From: Sinorhizobium sp. 8-89
GTDB taxonomy: Bacteria; Pseudomonadota; Alphaproteobacteria; Rhizobiales; Rhizobiaceae
NCBI RefSeq assembly: GCF_030124325.1
Contig: NZ_JASKLR010000014.1
Coordinates: forward strand, 62,001-126,000
Direction of reading: 5' to 3'
DNA length: 64,000 bases
The notes beneath the pieces are model-generated. The model did not search any database. It had not been told where the DNA came from and saw only the letters and a list, made by a program, of their open reading frames with translations. A program made the position numbers and the translations under genes. Shown piece after piece: positions 56,985 through 64,000 of the stretch (position 1 is its first letter; each line of letters starts with the position of its first letter).

Positions 56985-58166
56985 ATGAGCATTCCATCGA
57001 TTGTCATCACCAGCGCCGCCCGCACCGCGGTCGGATCCTTCAACGGCGCCTTCGGCAATACGCCGGCGCACGAGCTCGGCGCTGCCGTCATCAAGGGCGT
57101 GCTCGAGCGCGCAGGCGTCGAAGCAGGTGAGGTCGACGAGGTGATCCTCGGCCAGGTGCTGCAGGCCGGCGAGGGCCAGAACCCGGCGCGCCAGGCGGCG
57201 ATGAAGGCAGGCGTCCCTCAGGAAAAGACCGCCTGGGGCATGAACCAGCTCTGCGGCTCCGGTCTTCGCGCCGTGGCGCTCGGCATGCAGCAGATTGCAA
57301 CCGGTGACGCGGACATCATCGTCGCCGGCGGCATGGAGTCGATGTCGATGGCGCCGCATTGCTCGCATCTTCGCTCCGGCGTGAAGATGGGCGACTTCAA
57401 GATGATCGACACGATGATCAAGGACGGCCTGACCGACGCCTTGCACGGCTACCACATGGGCATCACCGCCGAAAATATCGCGCGCCAGTGGCAGCTCAGC
57501 CGTGAGGAGCAGGATGCGTTTGCACTCGCCTCGCAGAACAAGGCCGAGGCCGCGCAGAAGGCCGGGCGTTTTGCCGACGAAATCATTCCCTTCATCGTCA
57601 AGACCCGCAAGGGCGACGTCACCGTCGATGCCGACGAATATATCCGCCATGGCGCGACGATCGACCAGATGCAGAAGTTGCGCCCGGCCTTCGACAAGGA
57701 AGGCACCGTCACCGCCGGCAACGCCTCCGGACTCAATGACGGCGCTGCCGCTACCTTGCTGATGACAGAAGCACAGGCCTCCAAGCGCGGCATCCAGCCG
57801 CTCGCTCGCATCGTTTCCTGGGCAACGGCCGGCGTCGACCCGCAGGTCATGGGCACCGGCCCGATCCCGGCATCGCGCAAGGCGCTCAAGAAAGCCGGCT
57901 GGGCGATCGGCGACGTCGACCTGGTCGAGGCCAACGAGGCCTTTGCTGCCCAGGCCTGCGCGGTCAACCAGGACCTCGGCTGGGATCCGTCGATCGTCAA
58001 TGTCAACGGCGGTGCGATCGCCATCGGCCACCCGATCGGCGCTTCCGGTGCGCGCGTGCTCAACACGCTGCTGTTCGAAATGAAGCGCCGGTCGGCCAGG
58101 AAGGGCCTGGCCACGCTCTGCATCGGCGGCGGCATGGGCATCGCCTTGTGCGTAGAGGCGATGTAA
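56985..58166 (+). CDS. Acetyl-CoA acetyltransferase (thiolase)
   Basis: A 393-residue thiolase that splits acetoacetyl-CoA with CoA into two acetyl-CoA (and can run in reverse). Active-site Cys in [15 protein letters not shown], His in [17 protein letters not shown] and the second Cys in [11 protein letters not shown]-terminus [36 protein letters not shown] precedes the ATG. Third gene of the CoA-transferase operon, with UPF0262 next. Confidence 0.94.
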   Translation: MSIPSIVITSAARTAVGSFNGAFGNTPAHELGAAVIKGVLERAGVEAGEVDEVILGQVLQAGEGQNPARQAAMKAGVPQEKTAWGMNQLCGSGLRAVALGMQQIATGDADIIVAGGMESMSMAPHCSHLRSGVKMGDFKMIDTMIKDGLTDALHGYHMGITAENIARQWQLSREEQDAFALASQNKAEAAQKAGRFADEIIPFIVKTRKGDVTVDADEYIRHGATIDQMQKLRPAFDKEGTVTAGNASGLNDGAAATLLMTEAQASKRGIQPLARIVSWATAGVDPQVMGTGPIPASRKALKKAGWAIGDVDLVEANEAFAAQACAVNQDLGWDPSIVNVNGGAIAIGHPIGASGARVLNTLLFEMKRRSARKGLATLCIGGGMGIALCVEAM

Positions 58167-58181
58167 GGGGAGGGCAGTCTC

Positions 58182-58673
58182 ATGACCGGTGCCCGCCTTT
58201 GCGATGTCGCGCTTGACCGATCCTTCGGTCGGCGAGACCCTCGTGTCGAGCGCGAACAGGCGCTCGCGGTGGTCGACCTCCTCGAGAACAACAGCTTCCT
58301 GCCCGTCGGTCATGAAGGCGGCCCTTATCGACTGAGGATCAAAACGGCGGATGGGCGCTTAGTGCTGCACATCGCCGACGACGAGGGGACGCATCTCGTC
58401 AGTCACCACCTGTCGATTACGCCCTTCCGCCGGCTGCTGAGAGACTACACCCGCATCTGCGACAGCTACTACGAGGCGATCCGCCGACCCGGGCCCGAAC
58501 GACTGGAGGCGATCGACTTGGGCCGTCGCTGCATCCACAACCAGGCTGCCGAACTCCTGAAAGAGCGTCTCTCCACCAAAGTGCTCATCGACAGGGATAC
58601 CACGCGTCGGCTGTTCACGCTGATTTACGCACTCCTCGTGCGCAACTCCCCTCATCAACTTCTGCTGATCTGA
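58182..58673 (+). CDS. UPF0262 family protein
   Basis: A 163-residue protein of the UPF0262 family known from rhizobia and relatives: [67 protein letters not shown] and [22 protein letters not shown]. Its function is unknown. It starts 15 bases after the thiolase stop and ends before a strong terminator, so it belongs to the same operon. The genome probably has a chromosomal homologue; this copy has diverged at the C-terminus. Confidence 0.85.
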   Translation: MTGARLCDVALDRSFGRRDPRVEREQALAVVDLLENNSFLPVGHEGGPYRLRIKTADGRLVLHIADDEGTHLVSHHLSITPFRRLLRDYTRICDSYYEAIRRPGPERLEAIDLGRRCIHNQAAELLKERLSTKVLIDRDTTRRLFTLIYALLVRNSPHQLLLI

Positions 58674-58748
58674 AGCAGAGTCTCGGCGAGCCAAAAGCTC
58701 TCCGGAGACATCCTGGCCTCTTTCCCCAGCCTCCTCCCGAGGTGCCTT

Positions 58749-58786
58749 GGCTGCCGTCGGTCGGGCCCCGACGGCAGCCCTTTTTT
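58749..58786 (+). terminator. Intrinsic terminator of the CoA-transferase/thiolase operon
   Basis: A 12-bp perfect stem (GGCTGCCGTCGG / CCGACGGCAGCC) with a 7-base loop followed by CTTTTTT. It is the clearest intrinsic terminator in the window. Confidence 0.88.
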
Positions 58787-59475
58787 CGGAGTGATTTGGA
58801 AGTTGGCTCAGCGATGCGAACGAAAAGGCTGTCGATGCAGAGGAACAGAAATTGTCAGGAAGAGACATGGACGTCGCCATCTCCGATATGTCGCTGCCGC
58901 TCCCGGCAACGGGAGCTTTCAGTACTTCCGGGAACGAACTGAACGTACGTCAGCTGATCACCAGTAAGCGACCCGCGAACTGGAAGATGTGCTCGGCGTA
59001 TCTCCCTCTTCGATCGCGTCACATCAGGAGCGGGGCTCATACATTCGGGCGAGGAAGTCGTGGTCGGCGCCCGGCACATTATCGACCCCGTCGACAGCCG
59101 CAACAAGCCGGAGGCAAGTCATCTTTGTTTCCGGCATCGAGCACTGAAGACGGCAGAGGCGAAGCTCATGCTCCAGCGCTTCCTTATCTACCCGCCAGCG
59201 CGATGTGCCTCTTTGCGGCCATCTGGCTCATGAGCGAAGTTGGTTGTTTCAATGAGAATGGCCTCAAATATTCGTTGACAAGTCGCGACAATATGTCGAC
59301 AATAGCAACATCAAAGTTGGGAACCCATGAGACGACTTTTTCCAAGCTGCTCCGCGCCTTGCTTAGATCGCGAATCCAAATGCACCTACTCAACTGGAAG
59401 GTGTCGACCAAAGCAGCCTGGACTGAAGGACCTCAGATAAGCTCGTCGCGGAACACATTAGAGAGGACATCTTGT
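58787..59475. other. Stretch without confident gene
   Basis: About 690 bases. One phase from about 58990 to 59230 reads protein-like (LFDRVTSGAGLIHSGEEVVV, then GARHIIDPVDSRNKPEASHL) and may be a gene fragment of unknown family. The promoter of the M24 gene should lie in the last 150 bases. Confidence 0.4.
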
Positions 59476-60654
59476 ATGGACAGAGCGAACATTCCGCAGG
59501 CTTTCGAAGCGTCGGAGTATCGGGCTCGGCTCGATAAAGTGCGGATTTCAATGTCCAAAGCTGGAATGGACGCCCTGGTGGTCATCTCGGAGGCTAACCA
59601 CTACTATCTCCTGGGATATGACGCCATCTCTGGTTTTGAGCCGCAGGTGGTGCTCGTGACGTTGAATGATGACCCGTATTTCATCCTGCGCAAGATGGAT
59701 GCCGACACAGCGGCCGACGCCGGATGCTGGCTTGCACCGGATCGGGTTATCGGATACGCCGAAAGTTACGTCGGGGGCTCCGGACAGGCCAGTGCCTGGG
59801 AAATGATCGGGCGGTTCGTCAAGGACAAGGTGCGGGCGTCTGCACGTATCGGCGTCGAACTGTCGGCAATCAGTGCGCGAGGCTACGCCGTGCTCATGGG
59901 CGCGTTAGGCGTGCGGGAACTTCGTGACGGTAGCGACTTGGTTTCGGCATGCAGGATTGTCAAGTCCGAGCGCGAACTCTTGTATATGACCGAGGCAGCC
60001 GCGATAGCAGACCGGGCAATGCTTGCTGGTATCGACAAGATCTCCGTCGGTACGCGGCATTGTGAGGCTGCGGCCGCGATCATGTCAACGCTCTGTGAGG
60101 GGACCGAGGCCGTTCCCGGTGGACCGCCGCCATGTCCACCGTTTGTCCGTGGGGGCAAGTTCGCCAACGCACCACACCAGTTATGGATTGATGACGCATT
60201 TGAAGCGGGGCAGCAGTATTATCTGCAGTTTTCCGCTAGCCGGCACCGGTACCCAGCTCCAATAACGCGGGTCGCTCATCTCGGCCCGGCCACGCCACGC
60301 CGGAAGGATCGGCATGAAGGTGCCTTAGCGGGGTTCCACGCCGCCCTCGACGCGTTGCGCCCGGGCGCCACCTGCAGTGATGTCGCGCGCGCATTCCAAG
60401 CGGCAATCCGGCCGTATGGGCTCACGAAGGAGGAGCGCATGGGCTACTCCGTTGGTCTTGACTTCTCCATCAACGGCCCGAGCCTGGGGACCAACAACGA
60501 CACCGAGATCGTGACCAACATGACATTCGACCTCCAGTCTAATTTCATTGAGCGTGGCGAAATCTACCTGCTGAGCGACACCGTCCGTGTCACTGAAGAT
60601 GGGGCGGAACTGATGAGCACGGTCCCGCGCATCCTTTTCGAGCGCCCCGCATGA
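59476..60654 (+). CDS. M24 metallopeptidase-fold enzyme (creatinase / ectoine hydrolase-like)
   Basis: A 392-residue pita-bread-fold protein. The N-terminal creatinase domain is seen in EYRARLDKVRISMSKAGMDALVVISEANHYYLLGYDAISG, and the C-terminal M24 domain in RIVKSERELLYMTEAAAIADRAMLAGIDKISVGTRHCEAAA, with a glycine-rich end region. The metal ligands of true Xaa-Pro peptidases are not evident, as in creatinase and some DoeA-type ectoine hydrolases, which use this fold on small C-N substrates. ATG at 59476 follows AGAGAGGACA; the frame is open far upstream without support. A creatinase-type hydrolase of a betaine-like or cyclic amide compound is the likely class; substrate unknown. Confidence 0.8.
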   Translation: MDRANIPQAFEASEYRARLDKVRISMSKAGMDALVVISEANHYYLLGYDAISGFEPQVVLVTLNDDPYFILRKMDADTAADAGCWLAPDRVIGYAESYVGGSGQASAWEMIGRFVKDKVRASARIGVELSAISARGYAVLMGALGVRELRDGSDLVSACRIVKSERELLYMTEAAAIADRAMLAGIDKISVGTRHCEAAAAIMSTLCEGTEAVPGGPPPCPPFVRGGKFANAPHQLWIDDAFEAGQQYYLQFSASRHRYPAPITRVAHLGPATPRRKDRHEGALAGFHAALDALRPGATCSDVARAFQAAIRPYGLTKEERMGYSVGLDFSINGPSLGTNNDTEIVTNMTFDLQSNFIERGEIYLLSDTVRVTEDGAELMSTVPRILFERPA

Positions 60655-60852
60655 GCTGCCGGAGCAACGATAACAGGCGCAGCGAAGTCGCCGGTCTGCT
60701 AGATCCGTGGTTCACGTAGCTAACGGACGCCTCTGGCGAGCCCCCTGGGGCTCGTTTCGCGAGGGAAATGCGAAGCAGACCCTTCAGAAATACTGATGAT
60801 CTGAAAGCAGAACATCAATTAAATATCAAGAACCCAATCAGGATGCCCGCCA

Positions 60853-61977
60853 ATGACGCTTGCCTCGATACCCAACCCAGATCTGGTCGTCTCGTCGGTC
60901 GATAACAATGCGCACTGGAATTTGACGAACTATCGCCGGCACGGTTTTCAAAACCTCCATGCTATTGGCCGTTACGTCATGTCAATTCGTTCCCCGCGCG
61001 TGCTTCCGCTTAGGAAAGACATCGACTGGACTATTGGAGGGCGATCAGACGTCGCCCGGTTCCTCTCGGTACCGCATTTCTCCGGTTTCGTTGTGGTGCG
61101 TGACGATCGCGTCCTCTATGAGGCCTATGCGTCCGACTTCGGGCCGGATAGGCCGCAAGCCGTCATGTCGATCACAAAGACAACCCTCAATATCATGCTC
61201 GGCCGCTGCGTCGCAGAGGGTCTTCTCGATCCCGACCGAAAGATCAAGGACTACCTGCCCGAGATCGGGACGGGCTTTGCAGAGGCGACCGTCAGGGCAG
61301 TAGCCGACATGAATGTCGCCAACAACTATAGCGAAGACGGTGATTGGTTTTCCTTGGAGGCCGCTACAGGTTTACGTTTGTCACCCGATGATGGGATGGA
61401 GCTGACGATCCGCTCGGTTCTCTGCGGCATCACCGGAGACGATCTCGTCAATCGGACCGGCCACGTGATCTACAAATCGGCCAATACCGAAGTGCTTGGC
61501 TGGATCGTCGAGCGTGTGAGTAAGCGGTCGCTTCGCAGTTGGCTCATCGAGATCGTGGAAGCGGCAGGCCTTGAGGGCTCCCTCCATATCATCTGCGATC
61601 GCGAGGGCGTACCGCACCTCGGTGGCGGCGCCTCCCTTTCCCCCCGTGATCTCGCGCGCTACGGCCTACTCTTCGCGCGCAGGGGGATGGGCGTTGACGG
61701 ACGGCGCGTCGCCGATGCCGCCTTCATCGAAGAAACACGCCGCAATCCCGGGCCCTCTTGGCCGACGCCGCGCGAGGGGATGTACTATAGCCGCCAAACG
61801 ACCACGGACGGCACCTGGATCGGCCATGGGGGCTTTGGGGGGCAATACCTGCTCGCTAACCCGGACACGGGTACCGCCGTGGTCTATATGGCCGTGTTCG
61901 AAAACCAGAGCGGTGATGATGGGGACATTTACCCACCGCTAATCCAAATGATGGCTAAGCTGGCTGCAAACAAATAG
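60853..61977 (+). CDS. Serine hydrolase of the beta-lactamase / 6-aminohexanoate-dimer hydrolase class
   Basis: A 374-residue protein with the class C beta-lactamase fold. The catalytic SxxK is in VMSITKTTLNIMLG; the YxN-like motif is YKSANTEVLGWIVERVS; and HGGFGGQYLLANPDTG takes the place of the KTG strand. No signal peptide is visible, so it is cytoplasmic, like NylB-type amide hydrolases and EstB esterases rather than true beta-lactamases. It lies between the M24 gene and an aldehyde dehydrogenase on the same strand, so it may hydrolyse an amide or ester in the same pathway. Confidence 0.85.
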   Translation: MTLASIPNPDLVVSSVDNNAHWNLTNYRRHGFQNLHAIGRYVMSIRSPRVLPLRKDIDWTIGGRSDVARFLSVPHFSGFVVVRDDRVLYEAYASDFGPDRPQAVMSITKTTLNIMLGRCVAEGLLDPDRKIKDYLPEIGTGFAEATVRAVADMNVANNYSEDGDWFSLEAATGLRLSPDDGMELTIRSVLCGITGDDLVNRTGHVIYKSANTEVLGWIVERVSKRSLRSWLIEIVEAAGLEGSLHIICDREGVPHLGGGASLSPRDLARYGLLFARRGMGVDGRRVADAAFIEETRRNPGPSWPTPREGMYYSRQTTTDGTWIGHGGFGGQYLLANPDTGTAVVYMAVFENQSGDDGDIYPPLIQMMAKLAANK

Positions 61978-62302
61978 CAGGACTGGGACCAACGTGACGT
62001 GCAACTCTAGCAGAGGCAGACACTGGCTGGACAATTGCCGTCCGAGGTTCGAGGCGCCACAACTTTGGAACAGCGGCCGAGGGGGAAGCGGCGTCGGGGC
62101 AGTTAGAACGGGGTAATCGTATCCCCTCGACGACTTGACCGGTGCACATGGCGCAGCGCGACCTACGTACGCTTAGCGCACTTGCATGCGCGGGCTTGCA
62201 CTGCAACACCACATCCTCGGCTCTGACCCATTCCCGACCGGTCAAACACTTTCTGACCCAGTTGGCCGAATAATCCAGGAAAGCGAATTCAAGGAGACTG
62301 TT
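61978..62302. other. Intergenic stretch
   Basis: About 325 bases between the serine hydrolase and aldehyde dehydrogenase genes. No gene recognised; it may hold a separate promoter for the dehydrogenase. Confidence 0.45.
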
Positions 62303-63796
62303 ATGGACCAACCAACCGACTTCAAGGCGGCCGCCGCGGCGCTGAAGTTCGAGACCCGAGCCTTCATCAACGGTAAATATGCCGAGGCCGCTTCGGGCAA
62401 GACCTTCGCGACCATCAATCCGGCCAATGGGAAAGTGATCACGAATATCTCGTCGTGCGAGATGGAAGACGTTGACCGCGCTGTCGTTGCCGCGCGACGT
62501 GCTTTCGAGGTCGGGGACTGGTCGCGCAGATCACCAGCGGAGCGGAAGAAAGTTCTATTGAAGTTTGCTGATCTAATTGAGGCGAACATGGAAGAGTTGG
62601 CTCTTCTTGAGACCCTCGATAGCGGCAAGCCAATCCGTGACGCGCGCAATGTCGACCTGCCGGACTCAATCGCGACGCTCCGCTGGCACGCGGAAGCGAC
62701 CGACAAGATCTACGACCAAATGTCGCCGGCGCCTCATGATGTCGTATCGATGATTGTGCGCGAGCCGATCGGTGTCGTGGGCGGTGTCATACCGTGGAAC
62801 TTCCCGCTCTTTGTCGCTATGTGGAAATTGGGTCCTGCGCTTGCCGGTGGCAACTCACTGATCCTTAAGCCGGCGGAGCTTACCTCGCTTTCGCTGCTGC
62901 GACTTGCCGGCTTGGCTTCGGCAGCTGGCCTTCCCGATGGCGTTTTCAACGTCGTGCCTGGTCTGGGTCACGAGGCGGGCAAGGCCATTGGAATGCACAA
63001 TGACATCGACTGTGTGAGCTTCACTGGCTCGGGCGAGGTTGGCCGTTACTTCCTCGAATATTCAGCAAAGTCAAACATGAAGAAGATTGTCCTCGAATGC
63101 GGCGGTAAAAGCCCCGCGATCGTCATGGACGACGTAAAGGACCTAGGCCCGGTCGTTGAGAATTTGGCAATGGGCATCCTGTTCTGCCAAGGCGAAAACT
63201 GCTCGGCAGGGTCGCGCCTGATCGTTCAGGAAGGCATCAAGGATCGTTTGCTTGAAGAGCTGAAGAAACACTTTGCAGAGTGGAAGGTCGGTGATCCCTT
63301 CGATCAAGAAACGAAGGTCGGGGCGATGATCGAGGAAAAACACCTGAACAAGGTGCTGAGGCTAATCGACCGGGGAAGAAAAGACGGCGCTAAGGTCTCG
63401 TTCGGCGGCGACCGCGTGCGCGAGGAAACAGGCGGTTACTTCGTCGAGCCGACGATCTTCGAAGGGGTCACCAACGACATGATGATCGCGCGTGAAGAAA
63501 TCTTTGGCCCGGTGCTGTCGGTAATCTCGGTCAAGACTGAGGAAGAAGCCATCAAGATCGCCAATGACACAAACTACGGTCTGGCTTCGCAACTCTATAC
63601 CGACAACCTCAACGTCGCCCACCGTGTCGCCAAGGCAATTCGCGCAGGAACCGTGTCAGTCAACTGTTTCTCTGAAGGCGACCTCGCCGTGCCGTTCGGC
63701 GGCTACAAGGAATCTGGCTTCGGAGGTCGGGACAAGGGTCTTGCCGCGCACGATCAGTATACCGAGCAGAAGGCTATCTGGATCCAGCTTCGTTGA
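62303..63796 (+). CDS. Aldehyde dehydrogenase, PuuC/KauB-like
   Basis: A 497-residue NAD(P)-dependent aldehyde dehydrogenase. Motifs: EPIGVVGGVIPWNFPL, SFTGSGEVGRYFLEYSAKSN, the general base Glu in LECGGKSPAIV, the catalytic Cys in FCQGENCSAGSRL and the C-terminal VPFGGYKESGFGGRDKG. The overall text is like gamma-glutamyl-gamma-aminobutyraldehyde or aminoaldehyde dehydrogenases. AAGGAGA precedes the ATG (open frame extends back to 62186). It probably oxidises an aldehyde released by the neighbouring hydrolases or by the DapA-family lyase. Confidence 0.93.
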   Translation: MDQPTDFKAAAAALKFETRAFINGKYAEAASGKTFATINPANGKVITNISSCEMEDVDRAVVAARRAFEVGDWSRRSPAERKKVLLKFADLIEANMEELALLETLDSGKPIRDARNVDLPDSIATLRWHAEATDKIYDQMSPAPHDVVSMIVREPIGVVGGVIPWNFPLFVAMWKLGPALAGGNSLILKPAELTSLSLLRLAGLASAAGLPDGVFNVVPGLGHEAGKAIGMHNDIDCVSFTGSGEVGRYFLEYSAKSNMKKIVLECGGKSPAIVMDDVKDLGPVVENLAMGILFCQGENCSAGSRLIVQEGIKDRLLEELKKHFAEWKVGDPFDQETKVGAMIEEKHLNKVLRLIDRGRKDGAKVSFGGDRVREETGGYFVEPTIFEGVTNDMMIAREEIFGPVLSVISVKTEEEAIKIANDTNYGLASQLYTDNLNVAHRVAKAIRAGTVSVNCFSEGDLAVPFGGYKESGFGGRDKGLAAHDQYTEQKAIWIQLR

Positions 63797-63883
63797 CTCA
63801 TTCACAGTGTTCCCTCGGCCCATGTGCTTTGGGATTAAAATAGATATCTGCCCGGTATGGGCCCACTAATTGAGGAGACTAGT

Positions 63884-64000
63884 ATGACCAGTCTGCAAGG
63901 CATTTGCGTTCCTATCTGCACGCCCTTTAATGACAACGGTGCAACTCTCGACATTGCGGCGTTCGAGGAAAATATCGACTCGCTTATCGAAAGCGCTGTG
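63884..64000 (+). CDS. DapA/NanA-family lyase, 5' end only
   Basis: Only 39 codons are inside the window: MTSLQGICVPICTPFNDNG, then LDIAAFEENIDSLIESAV. The VPICTPFNDNG start and the L-x-x-x-x-L-I-E spacing are typical of the dihydrodipicolinate synthase / N-acetylneuraminate lyase family of class I aldolases. A GAGGAGACT site precedes the ATG, 87 bases after the aldehyde dehydrogenase stop. The reaction cannot be told from this fragment; with an aldehyde dehydrogenase next door a keto-acid lyase or hydrolase is plausible. Confidence 0.8.
   Translation, partial: MTSLQGICVPICTPFNDNGATLDIAAFEENIDSLIESAV

Noticed and set aside
56922-58313. Minus-strand open frame of 463 codons
   Set aside because: Antisense to the thiolase gene, whose active-site motifs are intact.

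Overview
The window reads as accessory, plasmid-like DNA of a nodulating alphaproteobacterium of the Sinorhizobium (Ensifer) type. The reasons are a nod box upstream of nodM, a y4xI-like response regulator, a decayed nifX-associated gene, rhizobial conjugation genes, GC-rich codon use, and many insertion sequences and frameshifted genes. It looks like a mosaic of intact operons separated by decaying DNA.

Layout. 1-6.4 kb: the 3' end of a groEL, an aquaporin remnant, katG, an AcoR-type sigma-54 activator and a small conserved gene. 6.7-8.9 kb: nod box and nodM. 9.2-10.3 kb: a frameshifted rhizobial gene and unassigned DNA. 10.5-21.3 kb: a conjugation and excision module with the gene content known from Mesorhizobium symbiosis ICEs. 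It holds a divergent qseC/qseM pair around a double dyad, an fseA-type gene split by a +1 shift, rdfS, an RPA replication initiator with iterons, DUF2840, traF, DUF736, a lytic transglycosylase, a possible oriT, a DUF3363 relaxase, a TraG/VirD4 coupling protein and a ribbon-helix-helix protein. ParA and the trb genes are missing from their usual places. 22.1-28.6 kb: a fully decayed locus (GHMP kinase, cysteine-synthase-like enzyme, nucleotidyltransferases, a CobD/HisC-like PLP domain, CDP-alcohol phosphatidyltransferase, DeoR regulator) that may once have made an unusual phospholipid head group.

28.7-38.0 kb: a LuxR-type regulator, an IS110 element, a one-protein NRPS-PKS (A-PCP-KS-AT-ACP-TE) and a divergent phosphopantetheinyl transferase, together a compact secondary-metabolite locus. 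A chimeric IS256/IS3 element with an 8-bp target duplication sits at the stop codon of the transferase. 39.9-47.1 kb: an orphan ectoine synthase, a second degenerate nucleotidyltransferase with a duplicated promoter, a first carnitine dehydrogenase with a truncated thioesterase, the nifX-associated remnant, the response regulator, a recombinase/transposase fusion, and a traD-traG remnant from a different conjugation lineage.

47.1-58.8 kb: a coherent carnitine and ketone-body catabolic region. Carnitine dehydrogenase and a thioesterase, a LysR regulator, a beta-keto acid cleavage enzyme, a 3-hydroxybutyrate dehydrogenase-like SDR, a polar-amino-acid type ABC transporter, both subunits of a 3-oxoacid CoA-transferase and a thiolase can together convert carnitine to glycine betaine and acetyl-CoA. 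59.5-64 kb: an M24 (creatinase/ectoine-hydrolase-like) enzyme, a beta-lactamase-fold hydrolase, an aldehyde dehydrogenase and the start of a DapA-family gene, probably a catabolic locus of unknown substrate. All functions are inferred from sequence reading; no search was run.
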